This document shows positions 41,810 through 51,146 of a stretch of DNA of 64,000 nt, in pieces; position 1 is the first letter of the stretch; every line of letters begins with the position of its first letter. Made by a program: the position numbers and the translations under genes. The stretch comes from Steroidobacteraceae bacterium. Its GTDB lineage: Bacteria; Pseudomonadota; Gammaproteobacteria; Steroidobacterales; Steroidobacteraceae. Location of the stretch: the NCBI GenBank assembly GCA_019187495.1, contig JABAQN010000005.1:1-64000 (forward strand). The letters are read 5' to 3'. Below the pieces are notes generated by a model, which ran no database searches, was not told the DNA's origin, and saw only the letters and a program-made list of their open reading frames with translations.

Positions 41810-43597
41810 ATGTATCGAGCACCGGTCAGGGATCTCACATTCGTGGTAAACGAGCTGATCGGCGCTCGCTCGCTCGAGGGCTGCCCGAAGTACGCCGACT
41901 ATTCTGCGGACGTTGCCGTCGCGATCATCGAAGAGGCCGGCAAATTCGCCGAAGAAGTGCTCGCGCCGCTATACCGCACGGGTGATACGCAGGGCGCGCG
42001 CTGGACGCCGGAGGGCGTCGTCACGACGCCGGGCTTCAAGGCGGCGTATCGGGCGTTTGCGGATGCGGGCTGGAACCAGCTGACCGGCGATCCCGGCTTC
42101 GGCGGGCAGGGCATGCCCCGCATGCTGGCCACGGCCGTGCAGGAGCTGTGGGCCGGATCGAACCTCGCGTTCAAGTTGTGCCCGATGCTGACGCAAGGGG
42201 CGATCGAGGCGCTCGAGCTGAACGGCAGCGAGGCGCAGAAGCAGATGTTCCTGCCGAAGATGGTGAGCGGCGAGTGGACGGGCACGATGGTGCTCACCGA
42301 GCCGCAGGCCGGTTCCGATCTCGGGCAGATCCGCACGCGCGCGGTGCCGGCCGGCGATCACTACCGGCTCTTCGGCCAGAAGATCTTCATCACCTGGGGC
42401 GAGCACGATTTCACGTCGAACATCGTGCACATGGTGCTCGCCCGCATCGACGGTGCGCCGCCCGGCACGCGGGGCATTTCACTGTTCATCGTGCCGAAGT
42501 TCCTGGTGAATGCCGACGGCTCGATCGGTGCGCGCAACGAAGTGCAGTGCCTGTCGATCGAACACAAGCTCGGCATCCACGCGAGCCCGACCTGCGTGAT
42601 GCAGTACGGCGCGAAGGAAGGCGCCATCGGCTATCTCGTCGGCGAGGAGAACCGCGGCCTGGAATACATGTTCATCATGATGAACGCGGCGCGATTGTCG
42701 GTCGGGCTCGAGGGCTATTCCGTCGCGGGGCGCGCCTACCAGCAGGCGCTCGAGTGGGCACGCACGCGCGTGCAGGGGCGCCCGCCGGTTGCAGCGCCCG
42801 AAGGTCCCGCGCCGATCGTGCATTATCCCGACATCAAGCGGATGCTGCTGACGATGCGCGCGAACACCGAAGCCGCGCGTTCGCTCGCGATCTACGCGGC
42901 GTCCCAACTCGACATCGCGGCGACACACGGCGACGAAAAGCTGCGCGCCGCGGCGCAGGCACGCGGCGATCTGCTGATTCCCGTCGTCAAGGCGTGGAGC
43001 ACGGAAACGGGCATCGAGTCCGCGTCGCTCGGCCTGCAGGTGCACGGCGGCATGGGATTCATCGAAGAAACGGGTGCGGCGCAGCTGTATCGCGACGTGC
43101 GCATCACCACCATCTATGAAGGAACGACCGGCATCCAGGCGAACGACCTGCTCGGGCGCAAGCTCGCGCGCGATCGCGGCGCCGCGATGGCCGCGCTGCT
43201 CGCCGATGTCGCGCACGACCTCGAGGCGATCACGTCGGAGGATCCTTCCGTGCAGGCCGCGCGGCACGGTGCGCTCGAGGGTGTCGCGGAACTCGCGCAG
43301 GTGACGAAGTCGCTGCTCGGCGCACTCGGCGGCGCGCACGAACGCGCGCTGGCGGTCGCGGTGCCCTATCTCAAGCTCACCGGCATCGTGCTCGGCGGAT
43401 GGCTGCACGCGAAGGCCGCCGCGATCGCCGCCGCCCGGCTCGCCGCCGGCGGCGACAGCGATCCCGACTTCTATCGCGCGAAACTTGCGACAGCGCGCTT
43501 CTACGCCGAGCACCTGCTGCCGAATGCCGAGGCGCTCGCGCGGGTGGTGCAGGGCGGAGGGGCGGCGGTGGCGGAAGTGGATGCGGCGTTGTTGTAA
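41810..43597 (+). CDS. Acyl-CoA dehydrogenase (large, with extra C-terminal domain)
   Basis: 595 aa, larger than the usual 380 aa, of the type carrying an acyl-CoA dehydrogenase C-terminal extension. FAD/substrate motifs are [13 protein letters not shown] and [13 protein letters not shown]. The catalytic Glu is in [21 protein letters not shown]. Oxidises acyl-CoA in β-oxidation; electrons pass to ETF. Chain length unknown. GGGAGGCAA lies before the ATG; TAGACT 20 bases upstream is a possible -10. Confidence 0.93.
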   Translation: MYRAPVRDLTFVVNELIGARSLEGCPKYADYSADVAVAIIEEAGKFAEEVLAPLYRTGDTQGARWTPEGVVTTPGFKAAYRAFADAGWNQLTGDPGFGGQGMPRMLATAVQELWAGSNLAFKLCPMLTQGAIEALELNGSEAQKQMFLPKMVSGEWTGTMVLTEPQAGSDLGQIRTRAVPAGDHYRLFGQKIFITWGEHDFTSNIVHMVLARIDGAPPGTRGISLFIVPKFLVNADGSIGARNEVQCLSIEHKLGIHASPTCVMQYGAKEGAIGYLVGEENRGLEYMFIMMNAARLSVGLEGYSVAGRAYQQALEWARTRVQGRPPVAAPEGPAPIVHYPDIKRMLLTMRANTEAARSLAIYAASQLDIAATHGDEKLRAAAQARGDLLIPVVKAWSTETGIESASLGLQVHGGMGFIEETGAAQLYRDVRITTIYEGTTGIQANDLLGRKLARDRGAAMAALLADVAHDLEAITSEDPSVQAARHGALEGVAELAQVTKSLLGALGGAHERALAVAVPYLKLTGIVLGGWLHAKAAAIAAARLAAGGDSDPDFYRAKLATARFYAEHLLPNAEALARVVQGGGAAVAEVDAALL

Positions 43598-43623
43598 GAA
43601 GAGGCGGGCGGCCAGAAGTGCGC

Positions 43624-44568
43624 ATGAATCGCAGGGAACTGCTGGGCGGAGCGGTTGGTGTCGCGGCAGCGGGCACGGCGATGGCGGCGGGCGCGGCGAG
43701 TGCCACGGATGCCGCCGGTGCGGAACGCGCCGCGAACGACGGTGCCCGCCTGATCGAGCGCCGGATCCCCTCGAGCGGCGAGTCGATTCCGGTGATCGGG
43801 CTCGGCACTTCGGGTCCCTTCGAGGTCGGTGCGGAGAAATCCGTCCGCGCGCCGCTGCGCGCGGTGCTCGATGCGTTCTTCGCGGGCGGCGGGCGCCTCA
43901 TCGACACGTCGCCGATGTATTCGACGGCCGAGCGCGTGCTCGGCGAACTGTTGTCGCCGGCGGAGCAGCAGCGCTGTTTCATGGCGACCAAGGTCTGGAC
44001 CGAGGGCGCGCAGGCGGGGGCCCTGCAGATGCGCGAATCCGCGCGCCTGCTCCGGCACGCGCCGCTCGACCTGGTCCAGGTGCACAACCTGCGCGATCTC
44101 GATGCGCATCTCGCGACGCTGCGCGCGTGGAAGGCGCAAGGCAGAGTGCGTCATGTCGGCGTCACGCACTACACGGTCGCGGCGCACGCGGAGCTCGAGC
44201 GCGTGATCGCGAAGCACCCGCTCGATTTCGTGCAGTTCAACTACTCCGCGGCGACCCGCGATGCCGAGCGAAGGCTGCTGCCGCTCGCCGCCGAGCGCGG
44301 CGTCGCCGTCATCGTCAATCGCGCCTTCGAGGACGGCAGGCTGTTCGCGCGGTTGCAGAACATGCCGCTGCCGGCGTGGGCCGCCGATTTCGATGCGACG
44401 AGCTGGGCGCAGGTGCTGCTGAAGTTCGTCATCGCGCACCCGGCCGTCACCTGCGTGATCCCGGCGACCGGCAAGGTGAAGAACCAGCTCGACAATCTGG
44501 GAGGCGGCCGCGGGCGGCTGCCCGATGCCGCTGCCCTCAAGAGGATCGTCGCCGCAATCAGCGCGTAG
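43624..44568 (+). CDS. Exported aldo/keto reductase with Tat-like signal
   Basis: 314 aa. N-terminus MNRRELLGGAVGVAAAGTAMA is a twin-arginine type leader, so it is probably exported folded. The reductase core has LIDTSPMYSTAE (Asp, Tyr), ATKVWT (Lys) and LVQVHNLRD (His). It follows the acyl-CoA dehydrogenase gene by 26 bases and overlaps the convergent CHAT-lipase gene by 11 bases. Exported members of this family occur in proteobacteria; substrate unknown. Confidence 0.88.
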   Translation: MNRRELLGGAVGVAAAGTAMAAGAASATDAAGAERAANDGARLIERRIPSSGESIPVIGLGTSGPFEVGAEKSVRAPLRAVLDAFFAGGGRLIDTSPMYSTAERVLGELLSPAEQQRCFMATKVWTEGAQAGALQMRESARLLRHAPLDLVQVHNLRDLDAHLATLRAWKAQGRVRHVGVTHYTVAAHAELERVIAKHPLDFVQFNYSAATRDAERRLLPLAAERGVAVIVNRAFEDGRLFARLQNMPLPAWAADFDATSWAQVLLKFVIAHPAVTCVIPATGKVKNQLDNLGGGRGRLPDAAALKRIVAAISA

Positions 44569-47500
44569 TCGCCTCGGTCGCCTTCAGGATGAAGAACGGA
44601 TCGCCGTAGTGCACGTAGTTCGCCCAGTCGGGTGACGGCAATGCCCGCACCGCGTGGCGCGCGGCGAGCAGCGCCGCGCCGATCGAGGCGCCGGTGACGA
44701 GCGCCGAGTAGAACTTCTCGGCGCAGGCCAGCGCGCTGGCATCGCCGACCGGCCAGTAGGTGCCGAGGAAGTTCGCGATGCCGGCGCGCAGCCAGGCTTC
44801 GGCGACACTCGTGCCGGCTTCGAGCGCCGTCGCGCGCGATGTCGGGGCGCGCCGCCCGCCACGCCCGCCCTGCGCACCGCCGCGCACCCGACCCGATTCA
44901 CAGGCGTTGAAGAACACGAGCGCCGGCAACTGCGCGAGCGAGACGAGATCGGCGCCCGTGACGACTCCGTCGCTGACGATGAGTCCGCTCGAGCGCGGTG
45001 TGCCGGGATCGAACGCCGCGTGACCGGCGTAGTGCACGACGTCGTAGTCGCCCGATTCGAACTCGGCGAGCACGCGCGCGCGCGTCGCGCTCCTTCCCTC
45101 GACGAGCGTGAGGCGCGTGCTTTCGATGCCGCGGAACAGGTCGCGCACGCGCGCGCCCTCGCGGGCGGCCCCCGGCAGGTCCTCCGTCGGATTCACGACG
45201 AGGAGCACGGCGAGCGTGCGCTCCGTGCGCCGCAGCTCGCTGAAGCGCGCGATGCTCAAGTTGGGCGCCGCGTAGCGTCGCGACAGCCCGGCACGCAGCG
45301 CGGCGGTCCAGTCGCCGCGTGTCAGCATCTCCCACGGCATCCGGCTCGTCGGCGCGTCATTGACGACACTCAGCGGCGCCGCCTTCGCGGCCGCGAGGGC
45401 GGCCAGCACATTCGGATGCAGGACGAGTCCCGCGAGGCTCGCGCCGAGACGCGTGACGCCCGCCGCGGTGAGGCGCTCGCCGTCGAGCTGCCGCAGCAGG
45501 GCGTCGAGGTCGGCGCGCGCAAACCGCTGCGCTTCGGTGATCACCGCGGCGTGCTCGCCGGGAGTGAGCGCGGCCGCGCGCCATGTCTCGGTCGCGCCAT
45601 CGATGGCGAGCCGCTCGACGAGGAGATGCGCGATGCGCGGCACGGCGGTGGCGAGCGCCGCCGCGGGACGTCGCGCGGCGGCACGCGCCGCGGGTGCCGC
45701 GCGCAGCCGCAGGCGCAGGCCATCCGGATCGGCCTCGCGCACGAGCGAAGCGGCGAGACGCGCGATCGCGCGATGCCCGGCGACGTCGCGCACGACGAAT
45801 ACCACGCGCCGGAGCCGGTGGGCGGCCGCGCCCCGCTGGCGCAGGTAACCGCGCAGCTGCGCCGCGAACGACAGTGTCGCGGGCAGTCCGGAACCCGCGC
45901 CCCAGGGGACCGTGGCGAGCGATTCGATGCCGCCCCGCTCGCAGAAGCGCGCGACGCTGTCGGCGGCGAGTTCGATCGTTCCGGCATCGAGATCGGCGAA
46001 GCGGCCGAGACCCACGATCACGACGTGTGTCGCATGCGCCAGCCTGCCGGCGGCCGGTAGCGCGGTGACCTGGCCCGCGTGGCCGGGCAGCATGCGCCGC
46101 GCCGAGAATTCGGCGATCGTTCCGCCGAGGTGCGCGTCGATCGCCGCCGCGGCGCCCGCCGGCGCCACGCCGTGGTGCACGCCCACCGCGAGCGCGTCGG
46201 CATCCGCGGTGGCGATGTCACCCCGCACGATCTCGATGTCGAGTACGCCGCTCGTCGTGCCGCGGGGCAGCGCCGGCTTGCGCTTCGGGACTGCGCGCGT
46301 GCCCGCGGCCCGCAAGGCAGGTTTCGGCGGATCGTTCAGTGTCTCGAGGAACTCGCGCCGCTCGTCGGTGCTGAGCGCATGCCAGTCGATCTTGCGCGTA
46401 TGCGTGCGCCGCAGTTCCCGGTCGGTGATGCGCGCCGCCGCGCGCGTCGCCGCGGGCCGCGCGGTCGGCAGCAGGCGCGTCGTCCCGGTGCGCAGCAGCT
46501 CGATGATCGCGGCGGCGACCGTGCCGTTCGTCGTGAGCTCGCTGTGTCCCTCACGGATGTAATGCGTGCGCACACCCGGCAACTCCGCGAGCGCGAGCGG
46601 CACCGTGCCGTCGCCGTCGCGCGTCACCGCATAGGCGAACTCCGCACCCGCGCGCTCGACGCCCGTCACCGTGGGCCGGCCAATGCCTGCGATCAACGTC
46701 ATGCGCGCGTCGGCGTGCGCGAGGCCGCGCAGGGCGCTGCGCGCACCGGCGAGCAGCTCGGGATCCGGGCGCGGCCCTGTCGCCGGCCACACCGCCGGAT
46801 CGAACAGATCGATGCGCGTCGTGCCCTCCGCCGGCAACAACTCGTACAGGCCCGGGAAGGTCGAATAGACCTCGCTCGCGAGCGTCTCGGCAGTGTGGAA
46901 CTGGTCGAGCATCGCGAGCTTGCGCACGACCGAGTAGGTGCCGCGCAGCGCCTGTACCGGCGCGAAAGATCCCGAGTTCGGCGTGCCGAGCATCACGAGG
47001 CGTTCGATCCGCTCGTTGCCGGGCAATGCGAGTGCGGCGCGCGCGACGAGTCCTCCCATGCTGTGCGCGACGACCTGCACGCGCGGCGACGGATCGCGCG
47101 CGAGGGCATCCGCAAACTCGCGTCCGAGGCCGGCGACACTGCGTCGCCAGTCGTAGGCGAAGAACCGCGGCGAGAAGCCCGCGACCATGAGCCGCAGCTC
47201 GAGCGCGAGGAAACTGAAGATGAGCGGGCCCATCGCGTGCACGGCCGAATGCGGGCGCAGCGCGAGTTCGCGCAGCCGGCCGATCGCGATGTCGATCGGG
47301 TCGAGCCACAGGATGTCGCGCGGCAATCCGGGCCCGCGCGCCTTGCCGAGCTGCGAGCCCATGATGCCCGGCAGGATGTACACGCGCGGTCCGCCGCGAT
47401 CGCGCCTCGCGGCGGCGCGGCGCGCGAGCACCGCGAGTTCGGCGCAGGCGGCGGCGCCGAAATAGTCGACCAGTTCGGCGCGCCGCGCCCCGCTCGCGAG

Positions 47501-47584
47501 CAGGCGCACGAGGCCCGCATCGTCGAGATCGAGCCGATCGTAAGGGGTGACGTGCGTCGCGGCAGGATGCGGGGCGTCGCTCAC
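44558..47584 (-). CDS. Lipase-like α/β hydrolase - M17-N/macro-like - CHAT protease fusion
   Basis: 1008 aa in a single frame. Residues about 65-370 are an LCAT-like hydrolase with PGIMGSQLG (oxyanion region), nucleophile S175 in AHSMGGLVAR, D325 in RDGDGTVP and H347 in REGHSEL: a complete triad in the right order. Residues about 448-600 resemble the macro-like N-terminal domain of leucyl aminopeptidase (DADALAVGVHHG, AGQVTALPAAG, HVVIVGLGRF). Residues about 720-1000 are a CHAT caspase-like domain with SRMPWEML, H855 in HYAGHA and C895 in FFNACESG. No other effector, sensor or immunity gene is adjacent. A proteolytically controlled lipase, possibly defensive or death-related, is inference. 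Confidence 0.85.
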   Translation of the reverse strand: MSDAPHPAATHVTPYDRLDLDDAGLVRLLASGARRAELVDYFGAAACAELAVLARRAAARRDRGGPRVYILPGIMGSQLGKARGPGLPRDILWLDPIDIAIGRLRELALRPHSAVHAMGPLIFSFLALELRLMVAGFSPRFFAYDWRRSVAGLGREFADALARDPSPRVQVVAHSMGGLVARAALALPGNERIERLVMLGTPNSGSFAPVQALRGTYSVVRKLAMLDQFHTAETLASEVYSTFPGLYELLPAEGTTRIDLFDPAVWPATGPRPDPELLAGARSALRGLAHADARMTLIAGIGRPTVTGVERAGAEFAYAVTRDGDGTVPLALAELPGVRTHYIREGHSELTTNGTVAAAIIELLRTGTTRLLPTARPAATRAAARITDRELRRTHTRKIDWHALSTDERREFLETLNDPPKPALRAAGTRAVPKRKPALPRGTTSGVLDIEIVRGDIATADADALAVGVHHGVAPAGAAAAIDAHLGGTIAEFSARRMLPGHAGQVTALPAAGRLAHATHVVIVGLGRFADLDAGTIELAADSVARFCERGGIESLATVPWGAGSGLPATLSFAAQLRGYLRQRGAAAHRLRRVVFVVRDVAGHRAIARLAASLVREADPDGLRLRLRAAPAARAAARRPAAALATAVPRIAHLLVERLAIDGATETWRAAALTPGEHAAVITEAQRFARADLDALLRQLDGERLTAAGVTRLGASLAGLVLHPNVLAALAAAKAAPLSVVNDAPTSRMPWEMLTRGDWTAALRAGLSRRYAAPNLSIARFSELRRTERTLAVLLVVNPTEDLPGAAREGARVRDLFRGIESTRLTLVEGRSATRARVLAEFESGDYDVVHYAGHAAFDPGTPRSSGLIVSDGVVTGADLVSLAQLPALVFFNACESGRVRGGAQGGRGGRRAPTSRATALEAGTSVAEAWLRAGIANFLGTYWPVGDASALACAEKFYSALVTGASIGAALLAARHAVRALPSPDWANYVHYGDPFFILKATEATTR

Positions 47585-47605
47585 CGGCGCATTATGCCCC
47601 GCCGT

Positions 47606-48505
47606 TCAACCCATCGCGTGCGCCGCGATGATTTTCGCGATGGCCTCGATCGCCTCGCGTCGTGCGCTCGTCCTGCGCCAGACGAGGCCCACCCCGCGCG
47701 TCGGCGCGGGCTTTGCGAAGGGCCGCACGACGACGCCGCGCGCCGCACCGTAGACGCCGCGTGTCGCGAGCTCGGGCAGCAGCGTGACGCCGACTCCCGA
47801 GGCAACCATCTGCCGCAGCGTCTCGAGGCTCGTCGCGCGAAAGTCCTGCTTTTCGTGCATGCCGACGCGGCTGCAGACATCGAGCGCCTGGTCGCGCAGG
47901 CAGTGTCCATCCTCGAGCAGCAGCACGGTCTCGCCGGCGAGATCCGCCGTGCGCACGGTACCGCCCTTGCCCAACCGGTGCTCCGCCGGCACGGCGAGCA
48001 CGAACGGCTCGTCGTAGAGCCGCAAGGCCTCGAGTCCGTCGAGATCCACGGGCAGTGCCAGCACCCCCGCGTCGATGTCGCCGGCCCGCAGCCGCTCGAG
48101 CATCGGCGCGGTCTGGTACTCGTAGAGCATCAGCTCGAGGCGCGGCAGCGCCTTGTGCAGGCGGGGCGTGACCCGCGGCAGCAGATACGGCCCGATGGTC
48201 GGCAGCAGCGCGAGGCGCAACCGGCCGGCGAGCGGATCGCTGCAGGCCCTCGCGATCTGCGCGATATCGTCGCTCGCCTCGAGCATCGCGCGTGCGCGCG
48301 CGACGATGCGCTGGCCCGCGGTGGTCAACGAGGCGTGCCGTGTGCCGCGTTCGACCAGTTGCACGCCGAGGTACGCCTCGAGCTTCTTCAACTGCGCGGA
48401 CAGGGTCGGCTGGCTGACATGGCACGCGGCGGCGGCGCGGCCGAAGTGCCCCGCGTCGGCCACGGCAACCAGGTAACGAAGGTCGCGGAGCTTGATGTCA
48501 GCCAT
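47606..48505 (-). CDS. oxyR: Hydrogen peroxide-responsive regulator OxyR
   Basis: 299 aa LysR-type activator. HTH FGRAAAACHVSQPTLSAQLKKLE at the N-terminus. The redox pair is C202 and C211 in LLEDGHCLRDQALDVC, with the same spacing as C199 and C208 of E. coli OxyR. It is divergent from ahpC; its own start codon lies inside the first quarter of the OxyR operator, so it probably represses itself. The assignment is secure from the two cysteines and context. Confidence 0.95.
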   Translation of the reverse strand: MADIKLRDLRYLVAVADAGHFGRAAAACHVSQPTLSAQLKKLEAYLGVQLVERGTRHASLTTAGQRIVARARAMLEASDDIAQIARACSDPLAGRLRLALLPTIGPYLLPRVTPRLHKALPRLELMLYEYQTAPMLERLRAGDIDAGVLALPVDLDGLEALRLYDEPFVLAVPAEHRLGKGGTVRTADLAGETVLLLEDGHCLRDQALDVCSRVGMHEKQDFRATSLETLRQMVASGVGVTLLPELATRGVYGAARGVVVRPFAKPAPTRGVGLVWRRTSARREAIEAIAKIIAAHAMG

Positions 48506-48540
48506 AGAAGAATTCTATCAGAATCATAAACTCAATCCAT
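48504..48540. promoter_or_regulatory. OxyR operator between oxyR and ahpC
   Basis: ATAG-N7-CTAT-N7-ATAA-N7-CCAT is the four-part OxyR consensus ATAG/CTAT/ATAG/CTAT with exact 7-base spacers, two quarters perfect and two with one mismatch. The first quarter overlaps the oxyR start codon. TTGGAT just downstream (48540-48545) is the likely -35 of ahpC, with CAGAAT at 48564-48569 as the -10 (18-base spacer), so bound OxyR would touch RNA polymerase as a classical activator. Confidence 0.85.
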
Positions 48541-48604
48541 TGGATAAATGACGTGCGCCAACCCAGAATGCCCGCGTCGAATGCAGTCACCTGGAGAGAA
48601 GATC

Positions 48605-49144
48605 ATGTTGGGTATCGGGCAGAAGTTTCCGCAGTACGCGCTGACCGGCGTCGTCTCGAACGACCTGAAGGACGCGTTCAAGCCGTTCACGAACGACAGT
48701 TTCAGGGGCAAGTGGCAGGTGGTGTTCTTCTGGCCGAAGGACTTCACGTTCGTGTGCCCGACCGAGATCGCCGCTTTCGGCAAGCTCGAGAAGGAATTCC
48801 GCGCGCGTGACGCGCAGCTCCTCGGCGCCTCCATCGACAGCGAGTTCGTGCACCTCGCATGGCGCCGCGAGAAGGAGGAGCTGAAGGCGCTGCCGTTCCC
48901 GATGCTCGCCGACATCAAGCGGGAGCTGGCGGGCGCGCTCGGCATCCTCGACCCGGTCGCGGGTGTCGCGCAGCGTGCGACTTACATCGTCGACCCCGAA
49001 GGCGTGATCCGCTTCGTCTACGTCACCGACCTCGAGGTCGGCCGCAGCCCCGACGAAGTGCTGCGCGTGCTCGATGCGCTGCAGACGGATGAACTGTGCC
49101 CCTGCAACTGGCAGAAGGGCGACGAAACGCTGAAGGCGGCCTGA
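48605..49144 (+). CDS. ahpC: Alkyl hydroperoxide reductase AhpC (peroxiredoxin)
   Basis: 179 aa 2-Cys peroxiredoxin that reduces peroxides. Peroxidatic C51 lies in FFWPKDFTFVCPTE; resolving cysteines C165 and C167 are in DELCPCNWQKG, the pattern of the AhpD-partnered (actinobacterial-type) AhpC. GGAGAGAAG six bases before the ATG fixes the start, and the frame upstream is only leader. Next gene is ahpD, as expected for this reductant. Confidence 0.95.
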   Translation: MLGIGQKFPQYALTGVVSNDLKDAFKPFTNDSFRGKWQVVFFWPKDFTFVCPTEIAAFGKLEKEFRARDAQLLGASIDSEFVHLAWRREKEELKALPFPMLADIKRELAGALGILDPVAGVAQRATYIVDPEGVIRFVYVTDLEVGRSPDEVLRVLDALQTDELCPCNWQKGDETLKAA

Positions 49145-49146
49145 CG

Positions 49147-49674
49147 ATGAGCCTCGATGTCATGCGTGATGCGATCCCGGACCACGCGAGGGACCTGAAG
49201 CTGAATCTCGGCTCCGTGCTGACGCCGCAGGGCGCGCCCGGCCTCGACGGGAAGCAGATCTGGTCGATCGCGCTCGCGACCGCGATTGCCGCGCGCAACG
49301 CGGTGTTCGCGCGTGACATCGAGGCGCTCGCGCGCGGGCATCTCGGCGAGGCCGATATCACCGGCGCGCGTGCCGCCGCCGCGATCATGGGCATGAACAA
49401 CATCTACTACCGGTTCCTGCACCTCGTGGATGACCCGGAGTACCAGTCGATGCCCGCTCGCCTGCGCATGAACGTGATCGGCAACCCCGGCATCGACAAG
49501 CTCGATTTCGAACTGCTCGCGCTCGCGGTGTCGGCGGTCAACGGCTGCGGCCTGTGCATCACTTCCCACGAGAGGAAGCTGCGTGCGCACGGCGTCACGC
49601 GCGAGGCGATCCAGAGCGCGGTACGCATCGCCGCGGTGATCCACGCCGTCGCCGGAGTGCTCGAAGCCGCGTAG
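49147..49674 (+). CDS. ahpD: Alkyl hydroperoxidase AhpD
   Basis: 175 aa α-helical reductant that recycles AhpC. The CXXC pair is C134 and C137 in NGCGLCITSHE with H141, matching C130/C133/H137 of the M. tuberculosis enzyme. The ATG is two bases after the ahpC stop (TGACGATG). Electron flow is then from a lipoamide-containing complex through AhpD to AhpC, if as in M. tuberculosis; no AhpF is present here. Confidence 0.94.
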   Translation: MSLDVMRDAIPDHARDLKLNLGSVLTPQGAPGLDGKQIWSIALATAIAARNAVFARDIEALARGHLGEADITGARAAAAIMGMNNIYYRFLHLVDDPEYQSMPARLRMNVIGNPGIDKLDFELLALAVSAVNGCGLCITSHERKLRAHGVTREAIQSAVRIAAVIHAVAGVLEAA

Positions 49675-49694
49675 GACTGCTATCCTTCGCGCAT

Positions 49695-50135
49695 ATGGGT
49701 ACGAGGCGGCCGCCGCGCCTGTCGGCGGGTGTCGTCGTCGTCAGGCGTGACGGCGACGGCTGGCTTTATCTGCTGCTGCGCGCATTTCGCAGCTGGGACT
49801 TTCCGAAAGGCATGGTCGAGCCCGGCGAAGAGCCGTTTGCCGCGGCGCGCCGGGAAGTGCGCGAGGAATCCTCGATCGAGGATCTCGTGTTCACCTGGGG
49901 CGATGTGTGCCACGACACGGGGCCCTACACCCGCAACAAGATCGCGCGCTACTACGTGGCGCAGACCCGCACCGAGCGGGTGACGCTGCCCGTCAACGCG
50001 GAACTGGGCGTGCCCGAACACCACGAGTGGCGCTGGGTCGATTTCGATGACGCCCTGTCGCTCGTATCGCCGCGCGTCGCGCCGGTGGTCGAATGGGCGC
50101 GGGGTGTGCTGCTCGGCACGGCGCCGCAGGCCTGA
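49695..50135 (+). CDS. NUDIX hydrolase
   Basis: 146 aa. The Nudix box is GMVEPGEEPFAAARREVREE, with Gly-X5-Glu-X7-Arg-Glu-X2-Glu-Glu fully kept, so hydrolysis of a nucleoside diphosphate derivative is expected. DFPKGMVEPGEE resembles the diadenosine tetraphosphate / dinucleotide polyphosphate branch. The ATG start is preceded by the poor leader TATCCTTCGCGCAT; it is possibly leaderless. Substrate unknown. Separate from the peroxide genes by 20 bases. Confidence 0.92.
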   Translation: MGTRRPPRLSAGVVVVRRDGDGWLYLLLRAFRSWDFPKGMVEPGEEPFAAARREVREESSIEDLVFTWGDVCHDTGPYTRNKIARYYVAQTRTERVTLPVNAELGVPEHHEWRWVDFDDALSLVSPRVAPVVEWARGVLLGTAPQA

Positions 50136-50150
50136 CGCCCGCCTGCAAGT

Positions 50151-51137
50151 TCACACGACGCGCCCGCGACGCCCACCGGCGAGAAAGTCCGCGACGTTCG
50201 CCGCGATTTCGTCGAGCGAGCGCTGGCGCGATTCGCGCGCGGCCCAGGCGACGTGCGGCGTGACGATCAGGTTCGGCAGGTCGGCCGCGAACAGCGGGCT
50301 GCCCTCGACGGGGGGCTCCTGCGCCAGCACGTCGATCGCGGCGCCGCCGAGGCGTCCTTCGCGCAACGCCTGCGCGAGCGCAGCGACATCGATCAATGCG
50401 CCGCGGGCGGTATTGATGACGATCGCGTCGGGCTTCATCAGCGCAAGCTGCGCGGGGCCGATCAGGCCGCGCGTCGCGGGTGTCAGCGGGCAATGCAGCG
50501 TCAATACGTCGGCCTCGCGCAGCAGCGCATCGAGCGGCAATCGCGCGACGCCGATGGCCGGCGGGCCGGGCGGGTGCGCCGGGTCCGTGCCGCCCGCGCG
50601 CTGCGCGACCCGCACTTTCATGCCGAGCGCGGTTTCGCAGGCCGTCGCCACGGCGCGCCCGAGCGTGCCGTAACCCACGACGCCGAGGGTCCGCCCCGCA
50701 AGTTCGCGGATCGGATAGTCGAGCATCGTGAACTGCGCCCTCGCGCCCCAGTCGCCCGCCTTCACGCGCCGCGAATAGTCGGCAAAGCGATGAGTGAGTG
50801 CGAGGATCGCGCCGAGCACGTGCTGCACGACCGAGGGCGTGCAGTAATCACGGATATTGCACACGGCCACATTGCGCTCGCGCGCGGCGTCGAGATCGAC
50901 GTTGTCGGTGCCGGTCGCGGCGAGCGCGATCAGCCGCAAAGACGGCGCCCCCTCCATCAGCTCGCGCGTGATGCGTGCCTTGTTGACGAGCAGCAGGCCC
51001 ACGTCCGCGATGCGTGCTGCGATCCGCTCCGGCGGGGTTTCGTCGTAGAGCGTGAGCGCGGGGCATGCGCGCTCGAGCGCGGTGGAATCGAGGTCGCCGG
51101 CGCTGACGGTGGCGTAGTCGAGGAACGCGGATTTCAC
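50151..51137 (-). CDS. D-2-hydroxyacid dehydrogenase
   Basis: 328 aa NAD(P)-dependent reductase of glycerate/hydroxypyruvate type. Nucleotide-binding LGVVGYGTLGRAVA, catalytic Arg in NTARGALIDV, Glu in AIDVLAQEPP and His in IVTPHVAWA. It begins nine bases after the RND pump gene stop and is probably the last gene of that operon. Its role there is unknown; substrate is best guessed as glycerate or hydroxypyruvate. Confidence 0.9.
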   Translation of the reverse strand: MKSAFLDYATVSAGDLDSTALERACPALTLYDETPPERIAARIADVGLLLVNKARITRELMEGAPSLRLIALAATGTDNVDLDAARERNVAVCNIRDYCTPSVVQHVLGAILALTHRFADYSRRVKAGDWGARAQFTMLDYPIRELAGRTLGVVGYGTLGRAVATACETALGMKVRVAQRAGGTDPAHPPGPPAIGVARLPLDALLREADVLTLHCPLTPATRGLIGPAQLALMKPDAIVINTARGALIDVAALAQALREGRLGGAAIDVLAQEPPVEGSPLFAADLPNLIVTPHVAWAARESRQRSLDEIAANVADFLAGGRRGRVV

Positions 51138-51146
51138 GGCGTGATG

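Noticed and set aside
46079-48529. Plus-strand ORF opposite the CHAT-lipase and oxyR genes
   Set aside because: Antisense shadow; low-complexity Arg/His-rich translation with no domain.
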